A stretch of DNA of 64,000 bases from DASXIF01 sp036498145 (GTDB lineage Bacteria > Actinomycetota > Actinomycetes > Mycobacteriales > Jatrophihabitantaceae). The notes beneath the pieces were generated by a model. The model was not told the DNA's origin. It did no database searches and was given only the letters and a program-made list of their open reading frames with translations. Below are positions 46,143-55,239 of this stretch, piece after piece; position 1 is the stretch's first letter, and each line of letters opens with the position of its first letter. The position numbers were made by a program, and so were the translations under genes. The stretch lies in the NCBI GenBank assembly GCA_963708625.1, contig CAVPSV010000002.1, forward strand, positions 1,054,001 to 1,118,000, in the 5' to 3' direction.

Positions 46143-47132
46143 ATGTCACATGCCACCTTCTTGCCCCCACCTGGGTCGCCCCCACCCGGAGCCCCCGCGG
46201 CCGGCACCCCTGCCGGTCGGCCTACGCAGACTGCGCCGGTGCCGATCGCCGGGTGGTATCCGGATCCGTACGGTGCCGCTGGACCGGGCGGCGTTCGGTT
46301 CTGGGACGGCACCCGGTGGACGCCGAACACGGCCGCCCCGCCGCACGGATACCGGGGCTATCCGGCCGTCGACCCGCGCCCGCCGCTGGATCGCACCATG
46401 GACGAGCTGCGGACGCAGGACCCCGCGTCGTGGGGCGCACGCCCGGCTCTGCTGCCGCTCGTCGCGGGCGTGATCGCGGTCGTTCTCGGCACAACCGTCA
46501 ACCATCTGTACCGTCCGCACACCTTCACCGCCGCGTTCGCCGCCACCGTGGTCATCAACGCGGTCATGTACGGGCTGCTGGGCACCGCGGTCTGGTACGC
46601 CGGCCGGGACATCGCGGCCCGGAACGGCGGCTGGCGACGCACCTTCGGTCTGCGCCGCCCGAGGTGGCGCGACCTCGGCTACATCGGCTCCGGTATCGGC
46701 GTCGCGTTCATCGGCCGGCTGGTGGTCGGCGTCATCGCAAACGCACTGACGCACGGACGTGCCACAGCTCAGTCGAGCAACCTGCACGTGCATACCGCCT
46801 CGGTACCGGTGGACGTGCTGCTGGTCGCATTGGTGGTGGTGCTGGCGCCGTTCGTCGAGGAGATCATCTTTCGCGGGCTGCTGCTGCGCGCGTTCATGCG
46901 GCGAATGACGTTCTGGCCGGCGGCGCTGCTGTCCACGTTCATCTTCAGCGCATTCCACACCTACGAGGTGAACACGCTCGCCGGCGCGCTCACGCTTGCC
47001 GCCGTGGTCGGCACGCTCGGTCTGACCAACTGCTATCTGGTGCGACTGACAGACAGCCTCGCCCCGGGAATGGCGGTGCACGCCGCGTTCAACGGGCTGG
47101 CCGTCGGCATTCTGATCTACCAGGCTCACTGA
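46143..47132 (+). CDS. DUF2510 - CPBP intramembrane protease
   Basis: A protein of 329 residues from ATG 46143. Residues ~40-70 are a DUF2510 module (AGWYPDPYGAAGPGGVRFWDG). A polytopic region from ~105 carries the CPBP (Abi/CAAX-like) motifs APFVEEIIFRGLLLRA (Glu-Glu-x3-Arg), FSAFHTY (His) and HAAFNGLA (His/Asn). All the residues needed for the metal-free glutamic protease core are present. Its role in bacteria ranges from lipoprotein or bacteriocin self-immunity to membrane protein turnover. Confidence 0.9.
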   Translation: MSHATFLPPPGSPPPGAPAAGTPAGRPTQTAPVPIAGWYPDPYGAAGPGGVRFWDGTRWTPNTAAPPHGYRGYPAVDPRPPLDRTMDELRTQDPASWGARPALLPLVAGVIAVVLGTTVNHLYRPHTFTAAFAATVVINAVMYGLLGTAVWYAGRDIAARNGGWRRTFGLRRPRWRDLGYIGSGIGVAFIGRLVVGVIANALTHGRATAQSSNLHVHTASVPVDVLLVALVVVLAPFVEEIIFRGLLLRAFMRRMTFWPAALLSTFIFSAFHTYEVNTLAGALTLAAVVGTLGLTNCYLVRLTDSLAPGMAVHAAFNGLAVGILIYQAH

Positions 47133-47254
47133 ACTATGCTGCGGGCACCGCGCGGCGCGGCTTGCGCGCACCAGGTAGCGGCCTCGGCGTGTGCACCCGA
47201 CGCTGGCCCGGCGCGCCGCGACTGGGGCTTGATCGCTTTTGCGACGATGTTCGG

Positions 47255-47575
47255 GTGAACGAGCTGGCCGAGTTTCTGCTTGCCCGCATCAGCGAAGACG
47301 AGCAGGTTGCCCGGGCCGCGCGCGGCTCCGGGCTGCACGACGAGCGGCCGGCTGTGAAGGAGTGGATCGGGCTCGCCAACCCGGAACGGATGTTGGTGTG
47401 GTCCGATGCGCGGCGGCGCATCGTGGCGCTGCATCACACTGTCCAGCGCCCTGAGGACGGTGCCGGCGGCGACGTGTGTGCCGGCTGCGGGCACCCGCCG
47501 CCGTGCCCCACGCTCCGGTTGCTCTCGCTGCCGTATGCCGACCACCCGGACTTCCGTGAGGAGTGGCGACCATAG
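47255..47575 (+). CDS. DUF6221-family protein
   Basis: A protein of 106 residues from GTG 47255. It runs ELAEFLLARISEDEQVARAA, WIGLANPERMLVWSDARRRIVALHHTVQ, then a Cys-rich CAGCGHPPPCPTLRLL segment, and ends LPYADHPDFREEWRP. This end is diagnostic of DUF6221, common in Streptomyces and actinophages; function unknown. The three Cys may bind metal. It overlaps the next gene by 13 bases. Confidence 0.8.
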   Translation: MNELAEFLLARISEDEQVARAARGSGLHDERPAVKEWIGLANPERMLVWSDARRRIVALHHTVQRPEDGAGGDVCAGCGHPPPCPTLRLLSLPYADHPDFREEWRP

Positions 47576-48252
47576 CCGAGCGGTTCATTCCCCCGCCCGA
47601 CCCGCGACCGGACGATGTCAGCTGGCCGAGCATGCGCTGGCCGCCGCCGAACGAGCTCGAACTCAGCGGCAATACTGTCGTGCTGCGCCCGGCGAGCGCC
47701 GAGCGCGACGCAGCAGACCTCTTCGCCGCGCTCGACGACGACCGTGTCTGGACGCATCTCGCCGGGCGTCCCGCCGATGCGCAGGGCTGGGCCACGGTGC
47801 TTGCCGGACGCGCGCCGCAGCTGTGGTGCACCTGGATCGTGCGGCTGCGTGCACCCGCCTTCGGCCTGCCCGGCGGCGCGGTGGTAGGCACCACGTCGTA
47901 TCTGGAGGTCAGTGCCGAAGACGCCCGCCTGGAGATCGGATCGACGGCCTATTGCCCGGAGGTGTGGGCCACCCGCGTGAACCCGGAGTGCAAGCTGCTG
48001 CTCCTGGGCTACGCGTTCGACGAGCTGGGCGCCGGCCGGGTCCAGCTCAAGACGGACATCCGCAACGTCCGCTCGGCGCAGGCCATCGCCCGGCTCGGCG
48101 CGCAGTTCGAGGGCACCTTGCGCCGCTATCAGCGCCGCGCCGACTCGACAGTTCGCGACACTGTGCTGTTCTCCGTCGTCGCGGCGGAGTGGCCCGACGT
48201 TCGGGCCGGACTGCTCGAACGGCTGCGCGGCGGGGACGCGCGCACGAGTTAG
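47563..48252 (+). CDS. GNAT-family acetyltransferase
   Basis: A protein of 229 residues (GTG 47563). RimJ/RimL-like layout: NTVVLRPASAERDAADLFAAL at the start of the domain, VVGTTSYLEVSAEDARLEIG, and the acceptor-side LLGYAFDELGAGRVQLKTDIRNVRSAQAIARLGAQFEGTLR, which is characteristic of N-terminal acetyltransferases of this type. The Q/R-x-x-G-x-G/A loop is not clear, so activity is likely but not certain. It overlaps the previous gene, so the two are translationally linked. Confidence 0.85.
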   Translation: MATIAERFIPPPDPRPDDVSWPSMRWPPPNELELSGNTVVLRPASAERDAADLFAALDDDRVWTHLAGRPADAQGWATVLAGRAPQLWCTWIVRLRAPAFGLPGGAVVGTTSYLEVSAEDARLEIGSTAYCPEVWATRVNPECKLLLLGYAFDELGAGRVQLKTDIRNVRSAQAIARLGAQFEGTLRRYQRRADSTVRDTVLFSVVAAEWPDVRAGLLERLRGGDARTS

Positions 48253-48635
48253 GACGCGGTGGCGCGGCCGGAGCTGTTATGCGGATCGTCAGTGATCACC
48301 GACTGATGCATCCCGGCCGCGCGCAAGAGGCGGATGAGGTCATCGTCGGCTCCGGTCAGGCGCAACGTACCGCCGGTCGGACGCAGCTCGCCGACGATCC
48401 GGTTCACCACCCCGACGCACACGGCGGACACGTCGTCGAGTTCACCCAGATCGACGGTGAGGTGCTGCCTGCCAGCCCGGATCAACGTGGACAGCTCCGC
48501 GCCGAAGCTCCACAACGTCTCCGCGTCCAGGCGACCGCGCAGCGTCACTCGCGCTGCTGGCCCGTGGATTTCGGCCAGGCAGCGCAGCGTGCTGGGCATC
48601 GGCGCGGATTCGATCGTGCCACCTCGACTCGTCAT
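48249..48635 (-). CDS. STAS-domain protein (anti-sigma-factor antagonist-like)
   Basis: A protein of 128 residues (ATG 48635; ATG 48599 also possible). STAS fold: ARVTLRGRLDAETLWSFG, LTVDLGELDDVSAVCVGVVNRI and GTLRLTGADDDLIRLLRAAGM. In SpoIIAA/RsbV-type antagonists a Ser in the D-x-S segment is phosphorylated by the anti-sigma kinase; here DVSAVCVG provides it. No kinase or sigma gene is adjacent. It overlaps the convergent GNAT gene by 4 bases. Confidence 0.8.
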   Translation of the reverse strand: MTSRGGTIESAPMPSTLRCLAEIHGPAARVTLRGRLDAETLWSFGAELSTLIRAGRQHLTVDLGELDDVSAVCVGVVNRIVGELRPTGGTLRLTGADDDLIRLLRAAGMHQSVITDDPHNSSGRATAS

Positions 48636-48695
48636 CGGGTGGTCTTCTACCCACGGTGCAGGTGTTGCTAACGAGACGGGTGGCCCCCGCTGCGG

Positions 48696-49517
48696 TCAGG
48701 AACCGCCCAGGCTCAGTTGCGGGTGCGTGATGGCGGCGGCCGGGTACGTCACCGCGTCGCGCTGGCCGACCTTGATCTGGTACGTGTCCGATTTCGGCAC
48801 ACTCGTCACAAAACCGAAGACGCAATCGGCGTTGACATCGAAGACCCCGGCCCGCAAGTTGGTGCGGGCCAGCGTCTTTTCCGCCGCGTCGGTGATCACG
48901 ACGGGCGCGCCGGTGGCGATGTCCGGGTAGCCGCTGAGCGTGTGGCACGGCTTGCCGAGCGCATATCCGCCGGTGCCGAATGCGCTGCCGTCCGGCACGG
49001 CCTGGTCCGGCACGACCGACTGGTGGTCCACGATCGCGATCAAACCGTTCACCGGCGTCTTCGCCGTCCCGGACCCGCCGACGAGCGCCCACACGATCAG
49101 CCCGATGCCGCCTGCGGCCAACACCAGCGGCCAGGTGATCATGGCCCAGGTCGGTAGCTGACGCCGGCGGCGCGGCGACGGGGCGTCGGCGTCCGTCGCC
49201 GGCTCGGTCTGCGGCTCGATCTGCGGCTCGGTCGCAGGCTCGGGCTGCGACTCCCCCACCGGCTCAGGCTCGGCGGCTGCCGGCACGTCCGGCGACTGCT
49301 CGGCGTCCGGTTGCACGTCGGGCGCCGGCTCGGCCACCGTCTGGGCGTCGTCACCGCTCGCTTCCGCGGTCTTCTCCGCGGTCTCGACGGTGGGCTCTTC
49401 GGCATCCGCGCTGCCGCGCTTGTGCAGCTGGGTTCGGGCCAGTTCGAACTCGGCCTCGGTGATCATGCCCTCGGCGTGCAGCCGCTGTAGCTGTACGAGT
49501 TCGTCGCCCTCGGCCAC
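48696..49517 (-). CDS. SHOCT plus single-TM protein
   Basis: About 273 residues if started at the GTG near 49517; a longer frame to 49670 is less likely. Residues ~5-30 form a SHOCT segment (LVQLQRLHAEGMITEAEFELARTQL). An acidic Glu/Pro-rich linker with many EPQ repeats follows (~40-110), then one membrane helix (MITWPLVLAAGGIGLIVWALVG) and an extracytoplasmic domain of ~140 residues with two Cys (KPCHTLSGY, DCVFGF) that could form a disulfide. Function unknown. Confidence 0.7.
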   Translation of the reverse strand: MAEGDELVQLQRLHAEGMITEAEFELARTQLHKRGSADAEEPTVETAEKTAEASGDDAQTVAEPAPDVQPDAEQSPDVPAAAEPEPVGESQPEPATEPQIEPQTEPATDADAPSPRRRRQLPTWAMITWPLVLAAGGIGLIVWALVGGSGTAKTPVNGLIAIVDHQSVVPDQAVPDGSAFGTGGYALGKPCHTLSGYPDIATGAPVVITDAAEKTLARTNLRAGVFDVNADCVFGFVTSVPKSDTYQIKVGQRDAVTYPAAAITHPQLSLGGS

Positions 49518-49672
49518 GCCCAACCTTCCGCTCGGCCGGTCGGCCCGTGGCAGCGCCGCGACGAGACAGACCGTACATATCGAACTGCCGACTCTAGAGG
49601 ATGTTGCTCGCGTGAGGTCTGTGTTAAGGTCCTCAATCGAGCGGGGTGACAGATACCGAATGGATGTCACTC

Positions 49673-50611
49673 ATGCGGATCACGCTCCGACGCTCCCGCT
49701 ATCTCCTCACCTTCGCCGCGCTGTGCGCCGCGGTGCTCGCTGCCCAGCTGACCGGGGTGCCGGACCGCGGTCCAGTCGGCGCCGCTGACCTGCGCACTAC
49801 AGCCACCCTCACCGACCCCACCTGCGGCGGCTCCACGCTGCTCAAACCGGATGGCACCGCCTGGCAGTGCACGTTCGACGACGAGTTCTCCGGCACCTCG
49901 TTGGATCCGACGAACTGGGCCACCCAGGTGACCGCGACCAGCGGCTACCACAGCGGCGCGGAGTGCTTCGTCAACTCCCCGAACAACGTCTCCGTCGGCG
50001 ACGGAGTGCTCAGCCTGACGGTGCGCAAGGAGAGTGCGCCGTTCACCTGCCACTCCCGGGTCGGCGGCGACTACACGACCCAGTACACCAGCGGCATGGT
50101 CGATACCAACGGTACGTTCAGCCAGACCTACGGACGGTTCGAGATCCGGGCGAAGTTCCCCGCCGCGACTGTCAAAGGCTTGCAGGAATCGCTGTGGCTG
50201 TGGCCGGTGAATTCCACCTACTACGGACCGAAGTGGCCGATGTCCGGCGAACTCGACATCGCCGAGCAGTACTCCATGTACCCGACCCTGGCGATCCCGT
50301 ACATCCACTACGTGCCGAAGACGCTCGACCTGAAGGTCACGAGCAACAATTGCGTGATCAAGGACGCATCTCAGTTCCACACCTACGACCTGACGTGGAC
50401 GCCGACAAGCATCACTGTCGCCTATGACGGCAAGAACTGCCTCGTCAACACGAAGTGGAACCCGTTGGGCCTCACCCGCCCGGCGCCATTCGACCAGCCG
50501 TTCTTCCTCAACCTCACCCAGGCGCTCGGTGTGACAAAGAACCTGTTTGATCCGGTGAACACACCACTGCCGGCCACCACGCAGGTCGACTACGTGCGCG
50601 CCTGGCAATGA
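49673..50611 (+). CDS. Secreted GH16 beta-glucanase-like enzyme (copy 1)
   Basis: About 312 residues from ATG 49673; ATG 49664 is also possible. Residues 1-30 are a signal peptide (RRSRYLLTFAALCAAVLAA). The GH16 domain has TFDDEFSGTSLDPTNW, YTSGMVDTNGTFSQTYGRFEIRAKFP and the catalytic GELDIAEQY (nucleophile and acid/base Glu), ending LPATTQVDYVRAWQ. GH16 enzymes cleave beta-1,3/1,4-glucans, agar or carrageenan; the exact substrate cannot be read from the sequence. The four Cys near CGGSTLLK, WQCTFDD and ECFVNSP are shared with the other two copies. Confidence 0.9.
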   Translation: MRITLRRSRYLLTFAALCAAVLAAQLTGVPDRGPVGAADLRTTATLTDPTCGGSTLLKPDGTAWQCTFDDEFSGTSLDPTNWATQVTATSGYHSGAECFVNSPNNVSVGDGVLSLTVRKESAPFTCHSRVGGDYTTQYTSGMVDTNGTFSQTYGRFEIRAKFPAATVKGLQESLWLWPVNSTYYGPKWPMSGELDIAEQYSMYPTLAIPYIHYVPKTLDLKVTSNNCVIKDASQFHTYDLTWTPTSITVAYDGKNCLVNTKWNPLGLTRPAPFDQPFFLNLTQALGVTKNLFDPVNTPLPATTQVDYVRAWQ

Positions 50612-50661
50612 GGGCTCGAACTTGACCTCGACCTAACAGCAGCCGGGCAGGCTTTGAGCAG

Positions 50662-50699
50662 ACGGTGCCCCAAGTAACCATCGGGGGTTGGGGCGCCGT
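50662..50699. terminator. Hairpin between convergent GH16 and molybdopterin genes
   Basis: ACGGTGCCCCA and TGGGGCGCCGT form an 11-bp stem (one G-T pair) with a 16-base loop, about 50 bases after the GH16 stop and before the end of the molybdopterin gene. There is no long U run, as usual in actinobacteria. A bidirectional terminator fits the position. Confidence 0.5.
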
Positions 50700-50749
50700 C
50701 GCTTACCTCAGGTACGCGTAGGTCACGGCTTACTTCGGGTGCGTGACGA

Positions 50750-52913
50750 TCAGCCCGTTGCCGCCGCCGGCGCCAACTCGATCGGGATCCCGTTCAGCAC
50801 CGCGGTCCCGGTCGGCACGTCCACCAGCATGTCGTCGGCGAGCACGTTGGAGTTGACCCCGGCATGTTCGCGCGCCACCGAGGCAACGGTGCCGGCCACG
50901 TCGTGACCCCAGCCGTGCGGGATGCTCACCACACCCTGGCGAACCGCGTCGGTTACCTCGGCGGGCAGCGTCACCGATCCGGTGCGCGAGCGGACCGTCA
51001 CCAGCTGCGCGTCGGTGATCCCGCGCTCGGCCGCGTCGTCGGGATGCACGTGCGCAGTGCACCGGTTGCTGCCACGCACCAAACCCGCGACGTTGTGCAT
51101 CCACGAGTTGTTGGAGTTGAGCTGACGGCGACCCACGAGCACCAAGGCCGGCGGTGGCACGCCTAGCTGGGCCGCCAGCCGCGGCACGTCGGCGACGATT
51201 GGCTCCGGCGAGAGTTCGACGCGCCCGCTCGGCGTGGACAGCAATTCGGGCAGCCGTGGCGCCAGCGGTCCGAGATCGACGCCGTGTGGCGCCGCCTCGA
51301 GATCGGCGAGGGTCAACCGATACGGCCCGGCACGCAGCATGAGATCGACCAGTCGTGCCGGCCCGCGTCGCTCGGCGACCGACGCCAGGTCCTGCCCAGT
51401 GCGCCGCGCAAGTTCCGCGGCCACCAGGTCGTCGAGTTGCGCGACATCAGCCGACGGTCCTTGCCCCACCGCCGCGGCGGCGAGCCGCAAGATCGTCTCC
51501 CATTCGTGCGGCAGCGGGGAGGCGACCGCGGCCGGGGTCCAGTTGGCCACGTTGCGCACCGCGAGTTGGTACAGCGCCAGGTCGTAGTGGTCACGCGCCA
51601 GTGCGGGCGGTGTCGGCAGGATGACGTTCGCGTGCCGGGTCGTCTCGTTGAGGTAAGGATCGATCGACACCATGAAATCCAACGAGCCCAGCGCGTCGTC
51701 CAGTGCGGCGGCATGTGGCGTGCTCAAGCACGGATTGCCGCTGATCGTGATCAGCGCCCGGATCTGCCCGGGACCGTCGGTCCGGATCTCCTCGGCGAGG
51801 GTGGCCACCGGCAACTCGCCGAGAACCTCGGGCCAGTCACGCACCCGGCTGCGCCAACGATCGTGCCGGAACGCCTTGCGCGGACCGGGTGCTGAGTTGG
51901 ACTGCCCGGCGGCGGCCTGCGGAAACATCGCGCCGCCGGCCCGGTCCAGGTTGCCGGTAAGCACGTTCAGTACGTCGACCAACCAACTGGCGAGCGTGCC
52001 GAATGCCTGCGTCGTAGTGCCGATGCGGCCATATACCGCCGCGCGCGGAGCACGAGCGAGTTCGCGTGCCATGCGCCTGATCTCGGCAGCCGCGATTCCG
52101 GTGGCCGGCTGCCACCGCTTCCGGCGTGAACGGCGCGCACTGGCTGCGGACGTCGTCGACGCCGTTGACGTGCTCGGCGAGGCGGTCCAGCGCGACCAGG
52201 TCCTCCGCGAAGAGCACCTGCGCGAGCGCGAAAAGCAGCAACGCGTCGGTACCCGGGCGGATGAAGTGGTGCTCGTCGGCGACTTCGGCGGTGCGTGACC
52301 GGCGCGGGTCCACCACCACCACCTTGCCGCCGCGTGCATGAATGGCCCGCAACCTGGCGCGCATGTTCGGCGCCGTCATCAGGCTGCCGTTGGAGACCAG
52401 TGGGTTCGCGCCGAGCAGCAGCAGGTGCTCGGTTCGGTCGACGTCCGGGATCGGGATCGACAGCGGGTCGCCGAACATGTATCCGCTGGTGAAGTGCTTC
52501 GGCATCTGGTCGACCGTGGTCGCGGTGAACATGCTGCGTGTCCCGATGGCTTTGTACAGCGCGCGGCCGTACAACAGCACGCTCAGGTTGTGCGCGGCCG
52601 GGTTCCCGACATAGATCGCCACCGCGTTGGCGCCGTGCGTTTCGACCAGCGGCGGCAGCCGCTCCGCGACGATGCCGAAGGCCTCGTCCCAGTCCACGGC
52701 CCGCCACTGATCACCCTTGCGAACCATCGGCGTCCGCAGCCGGTCCGGGTCATCGTGCAGCGCGCCCAGCGATGTGCCCTTGGGGCAGATATACCCGGCG
52801 GAGAAGACGTCGCGCTCGTCGCCGCGCACCGATTCGATGCGCTCGCCCGTATGCACCACCTCGAGGCCGCACGTCGCCTCACACAGCGGGCAGGTCAGGT
52901 AGCTCGTCGCCAT
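50750..52913 (-). pseudogene. Molybdopterin oxidoreductase (formate-dehydrogenase-like), one frameshift
   Basis: Read across one frameshift near 52105, about 720 residues from ATG 52913 (GGAGGT upstream). N-terminal [4Fe-4S] motif CPLCEATCGLEV with a fourth Cys in YICPKGT; GKVVVVDPRR and NEHHF-like DEHHFIRPGTDALL for the cofactor domain; NPCLSTPHAAALDDAL; and C-terminal HVHPDDAAERGITDAQLVTV for molybdopterin-dinucleotide binding. This is the FdhF/assimilatory nitrate reductase superfamily. The segment FTPEAVAA continues as ATGIAAAEIRRMARELARAP only one frame over. No partner subunit or Mo cofactor gene is adjacent. Confidence 0.8.
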
Positions 52914-52967
52914 GGACACCTCCGTGCCGGGCGGGTGGCGCATCCGCGGCAACCGTAACGTAGGGAT

Positions 52968-53339
52968 GTGCCACAGCTGAGTTTGCGCGGCATCGTGCTT
53001 GATTCGCCTGACCCGCGGGCGCTGGCCGACTTCTACCATCGGCTGCTCGGGTGGCCGGTGCAGCAGGACGAGCCGGACTGGGTCAAGCTGGCCGCGCCGG
53101 CAGGCCCCGGCCTGTCGTTCCAGCGGGAGCCGAACTATGTGCGGCCCAGTTGGCCGTCAACGCCGGATCGGCAGCAGATGATGATCCATCTGGACATCCT
53201 CGTCGACGATCTGGACGAGGCCGGCGCGCATGCGCAGGCGCTGGGCGCGACGCTGGCCGAGCACCAGCCGCAGGACGACGTGCGGGTGTACTTCGATCCG
53301 GCCGGGCACCCGTTCTGCCTCTTCCTGCCCGGCGCGTGA
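52968..53339 (+). CDS. VOC-superfamily (glyoxalase-like) protein
   Basis: A protein of 123 residues. VOC fold: LRGIVLDSPDPRALADFYHRLLGWPV in the first module, and HLDILVDDLDEAGAHAQALGA plus YFDPAGHPFCLFLPG in the second. This is the shape of the actinobacterial Glo/EDI/BRP-like proteins. The His of MMIHLDI and His of GHPFC may bind metal. Divergent from the molybdopterin gene, with 54 bases between start codons. Confidence 0.85.
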   Translation: MPQLSLRGIVLDSPDPRALADFYHRLLGWPVQQDEPDWVKLAAPAGPGLSFQREPNYVRPSWPSTPDRQQMMIHLDILVDDLDEAGAHAQALGATLAEHQPQDDVRVYFDPAGHPFCLFLPGA

Positions 53340-53488
53340 CGTCGGTTTGCGGTGTCGGCGGCTGACGTCGGCGGCGGACGTTGGCTGCTGATGTTGGCGG
53401 CACGTCCGCCTGCGATGTCGGGAAGGCGCCACTCTTAGGCATGTGCATAAGGCAGTTCGCGTCGTGACCGCGCTCTAAAATAGAACGC

Positions 53489-54844
53489 ATGTCCGCATCA
53501 ATCCGCCTCCCTGGCGTCGCTGCCGATGGCATCGCTGCCGATGCTGTGGCTGCTGACGTTGTCGATGACAGTGATCTCGACGGTATGGATGGCGGGCGGT
53601 TGCTGGTCGAGTTGGCAGGGACGAGGCGTCGGTTGGGTGCGGTGCAGGCTCGCCAGTTGCGGGTGTTGGCGCTGCTGGAGGCGAATCCGCCGAAGGCCGC
53701 GTCGCCGGGCACGGATGACAAGCATTGGGTCCGCGAGCAGGTGGCGTGTGTCCTGTCCGCGTCCCCGGAGTACGCCGGGCACCGCCTGTGCGAGGCGGCG
53801 CTGGTCGCGCGCCACCCGGACTTCGTCGACCAACTCGCGGCGGGGCACATCAACATGGGCCACGCGCGCGCGTTCGCGGACGCGCTGGCACCGCTGGATG
53901 AACACGGCGCGGACCTCGTCGCAGCCCGAGTGCTCCCTACGGCCAGCGGGCAGAGCGTCAGCCGCTTTCGGTCCGCGTTGCGCCGAGCGGTGCTCGCCAC
54001 CTGCCCAGCCACCGAACAGGAACAGCGCGCGGCCAACGTCGAAGACCGCTGCGTACGCATCCGCCCGTATGCACCCGGCCTCAGCAGCCTGTGGGCACTA
54101 CTACCCGAAGCCGACGCCGCCGCCATCGCCACCGCCATCACCACCCTCGCCAACAGCACGCCGACGCACACCACCGCGGCCGACAGCAGCGCCGGGATCG
54201 CCGACCGCGCCGCGCATGGGGCCACCATTGACACGGGAGAGGTGCGCAGCGCCGATCAGCGCCGCGCGGACGCGCTGGTACAACTGATCCTGTCCGGCGA
54301 ACGCAGCCACTCAACCCTCTGTGGTGAGCAGCCGCTGCGCCCGCTGATCCAGGTCAGTGTCGCGCTGTCCACCCTGCTCGGCCTCGATCAGCAACCGGCC
54401 GACCTCGACGGCCTCGGCCCGATCCCGGCCGCGCTGGCCCGGCGCCTGGCCGACGACCCATCGGGCACCTGGCGCCGGCTGCTCACCGACGAACGCGGAC
54501 AACTGCTCGACTACGGCCGCAGCACCTACCGCCCACCCGCCGCCCTGGCCGATCACATCACCGCCCGCGACCGCACCTGCCGCTTCCCACACTGCACCCG
54601 ACGCGCCGCCACCAGCGAGATCGATCACCGCATCGCCTGGGCCGACGGCGGCCCGACCAACGAAGCCAACCTGCACGTCCTCTGCCCGCGCCACCACCAC
54701 CTGAAACACAGCACGACCTGGCAGGTCGAGCGACAAGCCGACGGCAACACCCGCTGGACCGACCCCACCGGCCGCCACCACGACCAACCACCCGACCACT
54801 ACCCACCCGACACCACCCGACGTCGACGTGACTCACCCGGCTGA
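53489..54844 (+). CDS. 13E12-type DUF222 / HNH endonuclease protein
   Basis: A protein of 451 residues. The N-terminal DUF222 helical domain includes GRRLLVELAGTRRRLGAVQARQL-like sequence, AALVARHPDFVDQLAAGHINMGHARAF and a central RRALLATCPATEQEQRA-like segment. The C-terminal HNH domain reads RTCRFPHCTRRAATSEIDHRIAWADGG and CPRHHHLKH. These proteins are abundant in mycobacteria and relatives (REP13E12 family) and are associated with repeated chromosomal loci; the nuclease role is assumed from the HNH motif. The leader has a low-complexity GACGTCGGCGGC-type stretch at 53341-53410. Confidence 0.85.
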   Translation: MSASIRLPGVAADGIAADAVAADVVDDSDLDGMDGGRLLVELAGTRRRLGAVQARQLRVLALLEANPPKAASPGTDDKHWVREQVACVLSASPEYAGHRLCEAALVARHPDFVDQLAAGHINMGHARAFADALAPLDEHGADLVAARVLPTASGQSVSRFRSALRRAVLATCPATEQEQRAANVEDRCVRIRPYAPGLSSLWALLPEADAAAIATAITTLANSTPTHTTAADSSAGIADRAAHGATIDTGEVRSADQRRADALVQLILSGERSHSTLCGEQPLRPLIQVSVALSTLLGLDQQPADLDGLGPIPAALARRLADDPSGTWRRLLTDERGQLLDYGRSTYRPPAALADHITARDRTCRFPHCTRRAATSEIDHRIAWADGGPTNEANLHVLCPRHHHLKHSTTWQVERQADGNTRWTDPTGRHHDQPPDHYPPDTTRRRRDSPG

Positions 54845-54870
54845 ACGCATGGTGACCGTAGGCTCGCGGC

Positions 54871-55239
54871 GTGATCTACGGAGCTCACGTCGTGATCTAC
54901 AGCGCGGACGCCGACGCTGATCGGGCGTTCTTCCGCGATGTGCTGGAGTACCCGTGCGTCGATGCGGGCCACGGTTGGTTGATCTTCGCGCTGCCACCAG
55001 CAGAACTGGCCGTGCATCCCGGCACGTCCGACGGGGGTCACGAGCTGTTCCTCATGTGCGACGACCTTGACACGTTCATCGAGCAGATGTCCCAACGCGG
55101 GGTCCAGTGCGCCGAACCCAGTACCGAACGGTGGGGACGGATCACCAAGATCACGCTGCCGGGCGGAGGGCCGCTGGGCGTCTATCAGCCCTCGCACCCC
55201 TCGCCCGCGAGCGTGCGTCAGGACCAGACGCGCACGTAG
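54871..55239 (+). CDS. VOC-superfamily (glyoxalase-like) protein
   Basis: A protein of 122 residues: YGAHVVIYSADADADRAFFRDVLEYPCVDAG for the first module, and HELFLMCDDLDTFIEQMSQRG followed by TLPGGGPLGVYQPSHPSP for the second. VOC fold proteins of this length often bind a small ligand or metal. It follows the HNH gene after 26 bases. Its end overlaps the convergent GH16 gene by about 22 bases. Confidence 0.8.
   Translation: MIYGAHVVIYSADADADRAFFRDVLEYPCVDAGHGWLIFALPPAELAVHPGTSDGGHELFLMCDDLDTFIEQMSQRGVQCAEPSTERWGRITKITLPGGGPLGVYQPSHPSPASVRQDQTRT

Noticed and set aside
53341..53410. Short GACGTCGGCGGC-like repetitive stretch before the HNH gene
   Set aside because: The units are irregular and short, with no consistent period or spacer, so it is neither CRISPR nor a clear tandem repeat.
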